Assembly (NCBI GenBank): GCA_008921705.1
Contig: VFFE01007127.1
Coordinates: forward strand, 953,472-1,017,471
Reading direction: 5' to 3'
Length of the DNA: 64,000 nucleotides
Source of the DNA: Burhinus oedicnemus
Lineage: Eukaryota > Chordata > Aves > Charadriiformes > Burhinidae
In this document: positions 1-14,200 of the stretch, piece by piece
How positions within the stretch are numbered: position 1 is the stretch's first letter
How the letters are laid out: the number at the start of each line of letters is the position of its first letter
Program-made: the position numbers and the translations under genes
The notes under the pieces: generated by a model
Seen by the model: only the letters and a program-made list of their open reading frames with translations
Told to the model about the DNA's origin: nothing
Database searches by the model: none

Positions 1-3000
1 AAGATTATAATCTCACTGCTTTAAAGAAAAAGAAATCGCTGCATTTCTTGTGCATTCTCATGACCCCAAGACACATAAATTGAAACATATGAAAGCTGAG
101 AGTCTGCAGCAGAGCACAAGCAATTTCTGACAAGCAATTAAACATACAGCCATCACAGAGGGATGGTCATGAACTGTTTAGAAATGGGACCCTCATAGGA
201 AGGAAGATCTGACGAGGAGCTGGCAAAATTAAAGGTCTGTGCAAAGGTGGGAAACAGAAGACAGAGAACTACAACACGTTTTCTCCAGAGGACTACAAGC
301 ATGCTGTGCGACGTGAGCTATCTGTTATCAGTGGTGAAACAGAGGTACAGAAAATGAATTCTTTTTTCCTAGCTAGGAGGGTTGAATCACAAAAAAGCCT
401 CCTTTGTCTTTCTCAGAAGTCAGCAAATGCTTTGAACTGAGGCACATTTTTCTCCTAAGTGTTTCACTATGATGCCACTAACAACAACAGAGATTTCTGA
501 TTTGTACCAGTGCGTGATGGAAGAGAATGAGACACCATTCGTGGTGCTGGTGGCTAACAGAGAAAATTTAATTACCAGTGACATCCTATGAAAGATGTTG
601 TCTTTCAAAAAAGTTTTGTGGGTCTGTTAAAGACACCAGCGAAGTTTTGAACAGCAAAAAGCAGAAAGCCTTGGAGTGAGCCTTCACCGTGCTCACGGGA
701 AAGGGTTTGCAGAAGAGACGCAAAGGTCCACTCAGGGCAGGCAAGAGAAGCTGCTTTTCTTTGCAAGATGGCCAAGGCAGAAGTCATAAGGCATATGTCC
801 TGAGTCAGCCCCAAAGTCCAGCAGCCTCCCAGCCTGCCTCCGACAGCAGCCAGCAGCAGCTGCTTAGAGAAGAAGGTATTGGAAGCAGGACAGGTACCAA
901 GTGATCCCTTCCTTGTGCATCCTTTGCAGTCAGTACATCAGAGACTTCTTGAATTTGAAAACTATTATGTTTACTAACTATCGTGTTTAATAATCTCCAG
1001 CCCTGATGGGTTCATATTTCTTTTTCAATCATTTCTTTTCCAAGTTTGACAAATCCTAGTGTCACAGGGCTGTCTATGAGCAGAGGCTGTGTCATGCAAG
1101 GTCTTTATTGCTGTGAACGTTATCCCTCTCCTCATTGTCAGCAATGGTGGCATGGCTCAAGTCAGAAATTATGTCTGGTATGGTTGTGGTGATGTAGTTT
1201 ATACCTTATCCAATATAAATAAAAGGATAGGTATATGTGACAAAACACTTAGATTCTCTAAAGGAACAGTAAAGGACTTATCCTGGGCCCTGAAGCCAAG
1301 GGATGCTGCCTGGCTTGGGGTCAGCCCCTTCTGGAGCAGATTGGTCTTGAAGAAAAGTGGTTGGAGTGGTTCAAAATAGAGCCAGGGTGAAAGCTAAGTA
1401 TGGCACTGTGGGCAATGAGGGGGTCTAGAGCTGGAGCTGCCCATTGACCCTCTTTTATGTAGGACAAGTCTACACTGAGTATGTATGTGACTCTGAGACC
1501 ATTTTTAAAACAGATTTGCCTATCACCCACAGCGTGTCTTAAGCACATTCACAGGAAAGGAATGTAAAGTAATAAACCCCCCTGATATTTTAATGAGAAC
1601 CAAAATCTCACATTGCAACCAAAGCCACCTGCATGTGCCTGCTTTCTTCTCTGCCAGGGTATGATTTGGCTCCCTGCTGCACCTGACAGATCACAAACGA
1701 CAAGAACTTACCATGGGATCTCACCATGGTTTTGGAGAGGATCCTGGAGAGCCACAGCCCGGTCCTTGATCTGCTGTCCCACTGCCCACACTGGCAGTCA
1801 CCAGTGCCAGGGCTGTCGGGATAGGAAGCAGCCCTGTGTCTCTAAGTGACAGCTTTTGTGCAGTTCAATCACCATTGCAGTGACCAGCTGGATGTGGCTG
1901 GTGGTCAGGAGGGTTTGGAGTCACCCTCTGAAACTTTGCCATGCATCATTGCAAAACCAGAACAGTGATGACCATAACATACAGGACAGAAGGGGCGGGA
2001 CTCTTTATCAGGGAGTGGAGCCATAGGACGAAGGGTAATGGTTTTAAACTGAAAGAGGGGAGATTTAGATTAGATTAGATATTAGGAAGAAATTGTTTAC
2101 TCTGAGGATGGTGAGGCACTGGTCTAGGTTGCCCAGAGAAGCTGTGGCTGCCCCATCCCTGGAGGTGTTCAAGGCCAGGTTGGACGGGACTTTGAGCAAC
2201 CAGGTCCAGTGGGAGGTGTCCTTGCCCATGGCGAGGGGGTTGGAACTAGCTGATCTTTAAGGTCCCTTCCAACCCAAACCATTCCATGATTTTATGATTC
2301 TATGATATGCACAAGCATGATGGACAAGATCAATGCAGGGCATGTGATGCCAGGGAGCATTAGCAGCTTACATGCAACTTGGGTTAAGACTAAGGAGCCA
2401 GAGATGCTTTTGAAGGCCAACATTGAACCAGTAAAGGATATGGGAATGGGCAGGGACAGCCTGAGCCCTCAGGTCTTCAACCCTGCAGCTGCTGGCTCCT
2501 GACAGAACGACCATCATCATTGCAGTACCAGAGCCTATAACTCCGCAAGTCCCTGCAGGTCCCAGTGCGTCTCTACCTACTGTATCATCTCCGTGGGTTT
2601 CTTTTACACAGAACCCCTTGGGAAACAGTTTGATTTTTGGAGAAGAGTGTCTTACCTTACTGCCTTAAGAGATAACACAGAATAGGAAACATTTTTTCCC
2701 TACCTTTTCTCCACCTTTTTGATCATGTAGCTGCAGCTGGGCAGAGGGACGGAAAAAGAAAAGGGGATTTACAACTCAGCAGTGACTTGGATGATTTGCT
2801 ACATCAATACTGTTGGTTTGTATCAGTATAAATTATTGCTGTGGGTCCTAGTGATGAATCATAGTGATGCTGGGTGATAGTAATGCCATCAAACACAAGC
2901 TCTCAGGCTTTGTGGCAATGTCTTGTCCTCCTATAAATTAGATTTGTCTCACTGCTGATCTCTCCATAAGACAGTTGAAATAAATCGTGGGCATTCTCAA

Positions 3001-6000
3001 ACAAATGGGGAAGGAGAAGGAGGGGAACAAGGAGGGGACAGAGCTGTGTGATTAGCAAAGCTTCACTGAGTGTCGTGAGGTGACTTGCAGGTGACTTTCA
3101 AAGAAAGCATGGAGGAATTTGTCCTTCTGCTCATCGACTCCTCCCAGGCATGAGGAGACCTCAAGTTATTTGACATTACCTTCAAGAACAAGGCTGGAAA
3201 CTTGCTTCTGTGCATACAGCATGGGCAGAAAACCTGCAATTCTTTTGCTACTAGCCCTTGATTAGAGCCAAAGGAGGTCTTAGAAGGCAGCGTGTCTGTA
3301 GCTTGGTCTGGCTTCTGTTGCAGCCGAGCTCTTCTCTTCGGCACTTCTTTAACTCAGGGAGCAGAGTCTCATCTCTGAGACCGCCCCAGGTCAGGTCCTC
3401 ACCTGTGGACGTGACTCGTGTTGGTACAGAGCTGCGATTCACTGCGCCTTCAGCAGGCTGTGGCTGACCCGAGGTGTTCAGCAGACCCTGTGCTGCTCCC
3501 TCGTCCCTGCGCAAAAAAGAAGGGGAGAAGGAGGCAGCAGGAAGGAAAAAGATGAAATGTTTCAAACAGAAACCAAATGGGAGCTAAAAACACTTCTCAC
3601 TTCATCCTACCCTTCCACAACAACTGCTTTTAAATTAAAGTAAAAAAAGGCAAAGCACTGAAAGTATGGCATTTATATGTGGTACTATTTGGCTGAAAAG
3701 TTCTGGGTGTCATCTGCTTGTGTGCACTGCTGACAGAAACCTTCACAGCACTGTTGGAGCAGCATGTCACTGTCCCCATTGACCCCTGTTCGTTATGGTT
3801 TCAAGCTCTTCTTGTGTGAAAATAAAAAGGAGCAGCCGTCACACCAAGGCCATGTGCATAAAGATAAATTATTTGGAGATTAGTCAAGCTGCACATATTT
3901 CAGAAAAAAAAAGGCCCACGACACAACCTCTAACAGCAGTTTAACCCTACTCCAGCTGCAGCAAAATTATTCACCAGGGAACGGGGGCTGCGTGTGTCAT
4001 GTTGTTGAGAATCTGTCTTGCAAGACAGCCCCAATTTAGCTGCCTTGGTTTAACGACTGGCTCTATCTCAGTCCTACGCTATTCACTTCATTTCCGGGTG
4101 TTACAAACGTTTTACCAAGAAACTTGAAGCACTCCTTTTAATTTCAACGGAGACAGCAATAAGATGAGAAGTGTCCTCCAAAAGCTGCAGCTGTAGGAGA
4201 TAAAATAAGAAGGGCTGGCTGGTGGAGGGGCTGGGAGACTGCAGCACACCACACGAGCTGTGAATTGAGCACCGGGAGGTGAAACTTCCTATTTTAAGCC
4301 TCTCTCCTCTCGTGACATGGCAATAAGAAAGGGAACTGGATGCTTGTCTGAGCAGTCCTGTCTGTCTGAAATGGGAACCTTTTGGTTTCTTCTGGAGCTG
4401 AACGGTGAATCTTGAGTGAGAATATATACAGCCTTGCAGAGCAAGGAGTGCCAGGTGGACACCACATCAATCTTTCTCTGCCTTCTTCTCAGCTTGAGGA
4501 GAGCAGCCCGCTGTGGGGGTTTCCTCACCTTGAATGTATATTCTCTACAGGAATAAATGAGATTGTCATATGCCAGGCAGCAGTGTGTCAAACCCAAAGT
4601 CAGACGATGGAGAGGTATCCTGGTCCTCACACAGCACTTGTGATGGAGAGCTGAGGGACAGGCACGCAGATCATTATGTGTGTTTATCTCGTTGCAGTTC
4701 AGAGGCTCGTTCTTTCTATGCAAAAGCCCTTTTAAATGGAAAGTTTAAACCAACTTTCACTTTAAAATTCTTCTCCTTAATCTTTCAGCTTGGCCTTGGG
4801 TTTTCTATCTGACGTGTACTTATTTTATGTGGCTGCCGTTGGTCTGGTTGTGTGGCTCATTTCAACACTTGCAAGCTAACCAGGAACTCTTGTTCTGCTG
4901 TTCCCCTCTTTGATAGACATTAGAGATGGTTCTTCATATTGAAGTTTAGGCTCTGGCTTTGCTCTGTCTGTAAATCCATCTGGGATGGGAACATTTGGGA
5001 TCTGACGTCCTCCTTTCACTCACTTGGCTTTCAGGAATGAAATCAATGTTTAGGGCTCAGGTCATGTGTTTTGCTCAGGCCTCCTTTTAACAGAAACCTG
5101 AAAAAGCAATTTCTTCCTATATTTCCCATGATGACATTTGAGGGGGGTTGACAAGCAGTAGCAATAAGGGAAGCGAAATCACTTTGGGAGCATGTACGTG
5201 AAAACTCTCAGACAAGATAGGGCACTTGAAGTCAGCATGTGATCTCCATGTGTAGTTAGTTAAGAGATCCTTTACATCCCAGGGGAGACCATCAAGTGTA
5301 AGGAAACTTCAGATCAATGCAATTTCATCCTTGACAAGGTTTAGTGCTTCCATGGGACTTCAAACACTGATACATTAAACTGAATTCACGTTAACTTTCT
5401 TGTGTCCCTATGTAATGAGATCTAGCTATTTCGCCTTTTCCCATCAGCCTCATGAGCAAATTGCAAAGTTCATTTACTGCACGGCAAAAAAATGAAATGA
5501 AGCAGTGTGTCTCACATAGCTGTTGAACAACCTGATATCAGACAGCCCAGGAGATAACACGACACATTCTTTCTTCCAACTCAGACTCTAGGCAGATTTT
5601 AAGTTCAGAGGGAAGCCTAGTGGTGGGCCACAGGGTCCCAGTCCCCACTTCAGTGGGAGTGTAGCTTGGTGGACACTCACTCCAGAAGCAAAGGGCTCTG
5701 GGGGATGTGCTACAGCTCTTTTGGAAACTGCGCTTGCAGCTTGTGGCACAGAAAGTTGGGTAGTTTGGTTTTGAAGATAGTTTCTAGGTCTCCTGCAGCT
5801 AACGAAGAGACAGTGGGAGAGTTTGCATTCAGTTCCTGTCTCTGCTGCAGGCCATCCCTCCCAGCCTTGCTTCCCCATTTCTGGGGCAATGAGAAGGCTT
5901 TCTTTCCATGCCACTTTGTGTTGTTTGTCTGCAGTGTCAGCCCTAGCACATCTGACTCTGCGTTACTCCAGCCTGAACTCTCTGGATCTCACATGGCACC

Positions 6001-8109
6001 CCCAGCCACTGCTCTGCAAAAGGCAAAAAATATTATTTCTTCTGCCCGCTCAACAGTTAGGTTTGCCTCGTCTCCCTGCAGTTACTCATTTTGTGCTGTT
6101 TCCCACACATAAAGTTTGCAAACACGAGCACAGACCACAGCAGTTCCGGTTCCTCCTTGCCTGCACCATTTCTTTAACCAGTTGTTGAAATGAAAGGCTG
6201 CTATAGCTATTGCGGAGAAGTTGTTTCAGCTCCACGGTACCCGAGTTTGAGTTGATCTTGGTGGCAGATACAAACTTGTTTCCTGCACCAGTGTGGGGTT
6301 CAGACAACTCACAGACAGAGGTTGTAATGAAATGGCTTATCTCATTCACCTTTTCACGATAACCCTTTTTTTGTTGATGGTACTTTTGTTGATGGCTCCT
6401 GTCCCTGGAGAATAGTCTGCAGAATGGGTGCTCCCAGTGCTGGACCCAGTGTTCGTGGGGTGAAGACAGAGAGTCATGTTGGCCCAAGTTTCTCCATTTT
6501 TTGCACACTTGGGGATTTCCTTTCCTGCAGACTCAGTTCCCACATCTCTGAGGGAAAGATGCACAGGGCATGATGGTCCCTGCATTTCTCCTGGTCTGAC
6601 TCCTGCTCTCTGCTCTAAGGCTGTGCCCTGTTGTGGTGGCAAGATGTCCTCCTGGACAGGGCTAAAGCTCAGGGAGAGAAGAAGTGGCAGCTCTTACGCA
6701 CAGCAGCAGAGAGGTCAGAGAGCTTGTCCAGACAGCAAGACACAGCTGCGGGGTGGCAAGCCCGTGTTTCCTGCACCCTCGTGGAACGTAGCAGCAGGCT
6801 TCTTCCCCAGCCACCCACAATGTTAAGGCAATTTTAAAATAGCATAGCACCCACTATGCCGCTTTTGGAAAGTGCAGCTGTGGATATAGGACTGGCAGAC
6901 CATGCTGTGCTCCAGTTTGCTACAGGCTAAAAATGCAGAAGAAATGAAAGATGTACCAAGCATGAGAGAGGACAGCAGAGATCGGAGAACAAGGAAGAAA
7001 GTGATGAACAAGATGGGATGCATGATGGAGTCAGAAACATGCCATGTCACTATACAGTGCTGAAACTGTCAGTAAAGTGATGAAGGAGCAATAAATGGCA
7101 TCAGTGTAATCCTTTACCCCGAGAGGCATTATTTGCTCTGACAACACTGTGGGCCGTGACTGATACTCCATTGTGGCCTTGGACTTCTTGTTCTCAGATC
7201 CACAAGTTTGGTCCCCTTGGCGTGTGCTGTCTGTAGCGTACACACTGGCAGGGTAGGATTGTCCCCAGGAGGGATGTCATGGGGTGTCTGGCCTTGTGGC
7301 TACTCATTTCCTGGTTTTACTTGCACGGAAATACCCTGGACCTGCTGTCTGAGATGCTCCACAGTGAGGGCTCCAGACTTAAGGAGGTCTTCTGCAGCTC
7401 CTGACTGCCTCAGTGCCCCGCATGCAACAGGAGCTCTCCCTGACCTGGGTGTTAGAAATTGATTTTTCGCTGCAGATCATCACTGTTTGGATATAAAAGT
7501 ACAGTGTTACGATTGAGACCACAGCTCTAGACCTCACTCCATCTCACAGCTTGCTAAACTCAGAATGGGATCAACCATGGGGTCTAAGGTTTGATAGCCC
7601 AACTTGGAAACTTGGTGGGGAAGGGAGAGAAAATAATTTTGGTTCAGTGTGAAAAAAGCACATTTGGAGATTTTTCTTAAATCAATAGAAGAAGGGAAAC
7701 TATACTTTTGTCAATGAAGTAGTATAGGTAGCCTTACAGATAGCTGTTTATTCTTTTTGTGTGTCTTTTTACACTTTATACTATTGTTACATTTAGCTCA
7801 ATTCTGACGCAAAATGCATTTTCAAAATGTAAAGCCAGGACTTGAAACAAAGCTCATTAACTTTTTAATTCCTCCATCCTTCTTCAAAAGCTGGCAGAAA
7901 CAGACAGTTAAACCCAAACCATTAACAAACTGATAAGTTTTGCCTCAATGTTTCCTTGTAAAGGATTTTAAACCCTTCATGACTGTCACACTTGGAGACC
8001 CATCCTGCATTTGGGACTGTGGCCACTGCATGCTCCCTGGAAACAAGTTTGTTGATAGGAAGTTGGCCCAAGGCCCACTGAATTGTGTCTTTTGCTTTTG
8101 TTCTCCTAG
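1..8109 (+). other. LAPTM5: LAPTM5 intron 1 (inferred), left part beyond window
   Basis: No sequence encoding the expected cysteine-rich N-terminus of LAPTM5 was found here, while exon 2 starts at 8110 behind a CTAG acceptor. The stretch is therefore read as intron 1, whose 5' end lies outside the window. The only recognisable item is the CR1 copy at 1985-2306. Open frames up to about 150 codons (for example at 4289-4723 and 5666-6112) occur on both strands, overlap one another and show no domain or conserved motif. They look like chance frames. An alternative first exon inside this stretch cannot be excluded without transcript data. Confidence 0.7.
1985..2306 (+). mobile_element. CR1 LINE, 3'-end fragment (sense)
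   Basis: Typical 5'-truncated CR1 copy. It contains GGTTGCCCAGAGAAGCTGTG, CATCCCTGGAGGTGTTCAAG and AAGGTCCCTTCCAACCCAAA, and ends in the short ATTCTATGA-type terminal repeats (ATTCCATGATTTTATGATTC). CR1 is the dominant avian LINE. Only non-coding 3' sequence is left, so it is immobile. Confidence 0.95.
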
Positions 8110-8203
8110 GTTATGAGCGTTTTGCTGCTGATTGAGTACTCCCTGGAGGTGGCAAGTGGGAAAGGCTTTTGCAAAGACCTGGACAAGGATTACTACAGAA
8201 TTG
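8110..8203 (+). CDS. LAPTM5: LAPTM5 coding exon 2
   Basis: Preceded by TTCTCCTAG and followed by GTAGGT; 94 nt, leaving phase 1 at its 3' end. It encodes VMSVLLLIEYSLEVASGKGF and then a short charged lumenal stretch ending DKDYYRI. Human LAPTM5 has IMSVLLFIEHSVEVAHGK at this place. It covers the end of membrane segment 1 and the start of the first lumenal loop. Confidence 0.96.
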
Positions 8204-11200
8204 GTAGGTCACCGGGATGCTGGAAAGCAGCAAATGTCCATAGGGTTGAGAGGGAGCCCAAGGTCCTGCATTGATCCGTCTTTCTTTTTCATCAAAGAAA
8301 ATAGGAAAATGGCATTCAGAGCGGATGGGCCAAAAGCTCAGACCCAGAAACAAAATTTAGATGTTAAAGAGTTGGATTTTGGTTTAGGCCATGGCTGTGT
8401 TGGCTTTTGTGAGACCAATGTGGAGCCCAGAAAAGTTGTCTCTATTTCAGTGGATCAGGCCCTCAGCCCAAACTCTCCAGTACCCTCATACTCCTTCAGC
8501 CTTCCCACTGCAATACACTTTGCATTAATCTGACAATCCTGGTTTCCCCTTCTCTTTCTTTTCACCAACTGTAGATTATTTAAGCCTTGCACACACCACT
8601 GGCTCCCTTCACATGTTGGGCATTTTCCAGGAAAACATTGAAGTGTCTGACCAGCTCCTCAGTGGACCTAGTCTGGCCAGTGACCTCAGGGTCCTGGAGT
8701 GGGGAAAAATCGCAGCCCCACACTACATTCCACGGGTGCATGGGCTACCTGATGTTGCCACCAATACCCTGCCCTCTATGCCATGGAGCCATCTTCTTCT
8801 CATCATCCATCTTGCCACGCAGGGGTCTCCTACATCACAGCTGAAGGCACTTCAGAGTGCCACACCAGCCCACCTCCTTTTCCCCCCTGCCCCTTTGGCC
8901 CCTGTCCCCAGATTTTCCCAACACTTGGTGTTTTTTGCAGAGCACTGGTTGTCTGGAAGAAGCAGCCAGGCTGCTCCCACAAATCGTCACAAGCATCACA
9001 TTCATCACAGTTGATGGAATCCATACGGCTTGAGCTCAGAAGGATCTAGCTTAGCTTTCAGAGACCTGGCAGATATCTCATGTGGAGTGCCATTTAAAAG
9101 AAAATAACTCCCCAAACCTCAAATATTACTTAACCGGGGTAATTCTGCGTAAAGCTGTTTGGAAGCAACATACACAGGGTGCTTTTTCCTTTTCTTAGTC
9201 ACTTTTCAGTGTAAAACCACAAGTTGAGATAACCCTTCTCTGCTGTGTGCAGAAAGACGGAAACCCTGCATTGTCTCTCCCTGCGGAGGAGGCTTATAGT
9301 CAGAGAAAAATGCAACCCACAGCAGCAAGGACTTGCCTGTTCCTTGCTTTTCCAGTATATCTTTCCCCAGGCTGCAAGCATGCACAGAGAGGCCCCCTGT
9401 AAGCGGTGGAAAAGGAAACCAAGTACAGCAGATTCCTGCACATCCCAAAGTCACTTGTCTCCGGGGTAGGAGTCAGATATAGTGGAAAGCACCAAAACAG
9501 ACATAGTCACTGTTTGAGTGAAGTTATTGCTGACAGATGGGTCCACATTTTTCAAAAGAGCCCAGCTGCATTTTAGGAGGCACCACTGTGATCCACCAAG
9601 GCTGTTTTGAAAGACATCAACAGTGAGCGGAAAATGGAAATTTGGGTGAGTCCTGCTAAGATGACACCAAGCAAGGGTCTGCTGTCACGGTTCCCAGCTT
9701 TCATACAGGGCATTATTTCCAAAGTAGTCCAGTCTGGGTGGGTTGGAACCTACTTTGCTTAGCTGTGGTCTACAGAGGTTCCTCTGCAGCTGTGGCTCAA
9801 CTCAACACCCAGTTAGACTTGCATGATGACTGCTTTGGAAAATGCTTTCTGCACAGCTTTCTCTTTAGGGCAACATGCAGTACATCGAACAGGCTCTAAA
9901 ACCCGGCTGTTTTCCGGGTGGCCGGGATCAGCACAACACAGGTAGGAGAATCCAGCTTTCCATTTCTGTAATATATGTTTCCAGTTTTAATTTTACGGAT
10001 AAAAACTGGAGAACATGATGCAAGTGTGACCTTGAGGTCTTCCTCCTTTTTTTGGGTTTGGTTTTTTTGTTGTTTTGTTTTGTTCCATTTTGGTTTGGTT
10101 TGTTTTGATGTACCTGGCTTGGAAATGGGCAGAGTTGAAAATATTTTTACCTGATGGTGGAGTACGCACACGCATTCTAACTAATGCAGTGATCTGAACT
10201 GCTGAAAATGGAATATGATATTTGCAGATCAGAATACTTTCCCACAGATACAGTTATGTAAAAATAACAATTGTTTTTCATTATTTTTCGCAGAAAGAAC
10301 ATCCAAGGCCAATAATTTTTACTTTTCTTCAAGTATCTACATCAAGTATTCTTTAAAGAAAAAGAAGCAAGTCATTGAGACAGATTTTTCAGATAATTTC
10401 CCCACTAGACCATTATATGCTTTCTAAGCAAGATGTGCATTTCTGCAAATATGGAGGGTTTTCTTTAAGAATAGAATGGTTCTGAGCCAAATTGGCCCTG
10501 TTTTTAACAACCCCCCCTCTTCCCACACAATCAAAATGACAGGTCTTTCCCCTCCCCCCTCTTCCACTGCCTCCTACACAAAAAGGAACATTTTATAATG
10601 AAATCCCCAGCACTTCCACTTGGCTTCTCTTCCCAAGCATTTCAAAGTGCTCTACTTGGGAGATTGTGACTGTTTTCTGATTATAGTTGGAATAAACACA
10701 GTGCAACCCTTCTATTTCCAGAAACTAGCAGGGAAGCAATACAGCAAAGCAGTACAAAAAGTTCAATTTGACTTCAAAACCCAGATGGAAGAGTTGGAGA
10801 ACAATTTGAGGAGAGGTTCTGTCGATGCCCTCAGCATCTGCTGCTCTATTTGTAGATCCTGCCAGATTAAAGCACGTCTCAGAATATATAATGCTAACGC
10901 TGTAGTCATGGCCCAAGAATATAAACAAGGCAAGGTTTATGGGAAAATGCTTTTCACATCGTACAGTAGGAAAAAATATATATAAGAGTTCTTTATAAGG
11001 AATCAGAACTCAGTATGTTTTGCTGCCTTAAAAAGAGGGTGTGGGATGGGCCTTGACTTCCACAGGTAGGGTCAGGGAGGGGAAAGACAACTGGGATGAT
11101 TGTAGGTTTTTGATTGCCAGGGTAATGGGAAGGGTGACTGAGTCAGCTGCCCTTAGAAGAGGGATGCTCCATCCCTTGTAGCCTGCTATTCCTTGCTGTC

Positions 11201-14200
11201 TTGGCCTACAAGGTGCCACAGGCAGCACAGGATTGAGAGCCCTCCTCCGAAATTTGCTTTTCAATGAAAGTTGACCAAGAAATTAATATAAGACCTGCTG
11301 AAAATGATGGATCAAAATGGGAAGAAGACCCTGGTTCTTCTTTGTCTTCGGGATCCTTGAAGACAATTTTCCCACCCCTAGTGGGGTCACTGCCAGGATG
11401 TTGGCTAATCTAATAGATCTAAATTTACTACCTAACTAATATTTAAGAAATAACATGAGATTAATTTGGCCAGTCAGAGGGAACAGGAAGCAAACTTTGC
11501 TATATGGTGATTTGGAGCATTCAGTTGCAATTTGGACGAATTAGGTTCACATCTCTCTGCTCCATCTCACGTACAGCAGAAATTTGGATGTGCATTTCCC
11601 ATGCAGCCTCCCCCATTTCCAGTCTATTAGAAATCTCATCCTGGAGCTGAGAAGCCTTCCTAGCAAAAACCTTCTTGGCAGTTTTTCATTCCTGAAAGAA
11701 TATGAGCTTTGGCAGACTAGCTTTTCCTGCTGGAAAAAATAAAACCAAAAAGCAACCCCCCAAAAAACGTTTCAATTAAAACCTCCTTCCCAGTTCTACA
11801 CCACTAACATGAATGGTTTTCTGCCTTGAAAATGTTACACCCCACTGCTTGCCATAGGTCAGATCTTTAGGATGTCTTCAATTCATGCCTGTGTACAGTC
11901 TGAGTGTTAATCACTTTTATTTTTCATTAATGACTGTAAAAATTGTCACTGCGGACAAAGTAACAACCAGAAAAGTTGTTTCAATTTCTGTCCAGTCAGC
12001 CAAGAAAAATACCTCAATTATGCCTAAAGACCTGGGTGCACAGTATATACTGTATCCTATGCATACCATATCCTAAGCAGAAAATACTCCCTCCTTCTCT
12101 AATGAAAAGCAAATTAGGCTAAAGGGACTGGGAGGCTTCTTTTCCTTGGCGGTCCTGCCCATCCTTTGGATGCGGCTGCCCAGAAACAACTCCCTGCAGC
12201 TTATCAGCAGCACCGAGTCAGACACTGCCGTCCTTGACAATCCGTGAATGCAACTGTTACACTACAGCTTTATGAGCCCTGTTTCGAGTTCCCATGCCAG
12301 TTCGTTGGGCCATGAAATAGAACGGGGTTTCTCTGCATTCATGGGAAATATTAGGAGTCATTCGATGCCCCTCCTGGCTACATTCAGGGCACAAACCCTG
12401 GTGTGAAGTTAATAAAAAAAATAGGCATTAGGTAAATAAATGCTCTTTCTTCCTGTTGGATGAGTGAGTTTTTTGGTATACTTGCTGGCATTGCAAATGT
12501 CTAGTGTAGCTCTGCAGAGGTTCCGTCATCCTGGTTGCACCACCTCCACAAGGAAAATGGCATTTACTTCACAGCACATATATATTCCTTTTCATTAAAT
12601 TCCCAGGGATCTCTGGGATATTGAGGTAGACTCAGAGAATTTGAGTAAGAAAAAGCATAAGAAAGAGCATGTTTATTTATTTGTTGCTCCTGTTTCCTGT
12701 ATCCTTTTGGAAAAAGGTCCACCTCAAATGGGGCAAGCTCTCTCCACACTCTCTGCCAGCAATAAAGTACCACTGCCAGCATGGAATTGGCTGTGGAACT
12801 GAAATATTTTTGTAGCTACAATATTTTAGGGCTACAAGAGTGAAGCAGGCTTTGTGAGGAGAGACATTTCTTCCCTGACTGATTTTGTAATTATTGAATC
12901 AGAGCAAAAGTGAGGTGGATCCCTGGAGGTCTCCAGTCCAATCTCCTGCTTGAAGCGGACTAGGCTGACTCCAAAGCTGGGCCAGCTTGCCCAGGGCTTT
13001 GTCCAGCTGAGGTTTGCACATTCTCCAAAATTAGAATTCCATAACCTCTCTGCATCCCTGTTCAAGACAACATCACTTATAAGATTTTTCTTCCTTTATC
13101 TGGAATTTCCTTTATTTTAACTGTTGCCTCTTGCCTTGCAATAACAGCCCTCAGAGCCAGTGCACCTTCTGCAGGGACAACCCCACTTTTTAGTGCGCTG
13201 TAGAGGAAAACAGGTTGTTCCTGAGATAGGAACCCAGATGAACATGTGGGAGGAACAGCAAGGAAAAGCATGGAATGATGCCCTCATGTTTGAGATTATA
13301 CAGGTGCTCAAACTTGATTTAAATTCCTAAATTTTGCCCTTTTCTGAGGACTTTTAAGTACAAAAGACACAAACATTCATCCTACAAAGGCCAACTAAGC
13401 ATGAAGGAAAACACGGAAGAGACTTAAATATTAACATATTTTTGAACATCAAATGCTTGGCATGGAAAGAGCCTGTTAGTCACAGTAACCTGGTCTCTAG
13501 GGTCTGCTGTGGCTGCAAATGCCTCAAACTCCAGGGATCCCAAGGAATTTACTGCTGGTCCTGGAAGGGAACTTACAGCTCTGCCAGCCCTTGCAAAGTA
13601 TTTCAGGTGGCATTCAGCCTCTTTATAACATGTACTGCATTCCCATCTCGTGGAGGGTTTGCGCAGACAGGGCTAAGAGCCAGCAGCTACCACTATTTAA
13701 GGGGGTCATTCCTTTAGCCCATCTGCTAAATGTGCTCCCACAAAGGAAGAAGTCATTTTGATTAAGTAAAATATTTGATTACTGACATCAAATCCGTTGG
13801 TACTAAAACATCCCTGGAATGGAGGCAGACAGTGCGTGGAAAGTTCTTCTCTCTTGGTTTTCCTTTTATTTCCATCCCTTTGTGTCTGTAGCATTGCGGG
13901 CTTTTTGTTTCTGTGTTATTTTGTTTAGGGTTTTTTGATCTAAGTTCCGCTTGGAAAATTCAGCTGGGTTCTGCTGGCAATTAGCCTGCAGAAGCAACGG
14001 CCAGGTGCCCAATTAGTTAGCAAGCCTGCCGAGCGAGCTGGAGCATGAGACCATGTAGAAAGAGGCAGAAAAACATAGCTGTCTTGAATCCGAGGAAACA
14101 CCGTGCTAAAGAGATAAACCCTCTCTAGAGTAAACTTTTGATGGTTGGTTCTGGGAGGAAAACCAGGGAAAATGGCTTCAGGCAGATTGGGACTGTCTCC

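Noticed and set aside
4289..4723. 144-codon open frame on the minus strand
   Set aside because: It overlaps frames on the other strand, has no recognisable motif and lies in the inferred LAPTM5 intron 1. Length alone is within chance for this much sequence.
5666..6112. 148-codon open frame on the plus strand
   Set aside because: Low-complexity Ser/Cys-rich translation, overlapped by several other frames on both strands; no family resemblance.
1..8109. Search for LAPTM5 exon 1 with its Thr-Cys-Cys-Cys-Phe-Asn N-terminus
   Set aside because: No stretch with consecutive TGC/TGT codons in a suitable frame followed by a donor was found; the exon is presumably outside the window.
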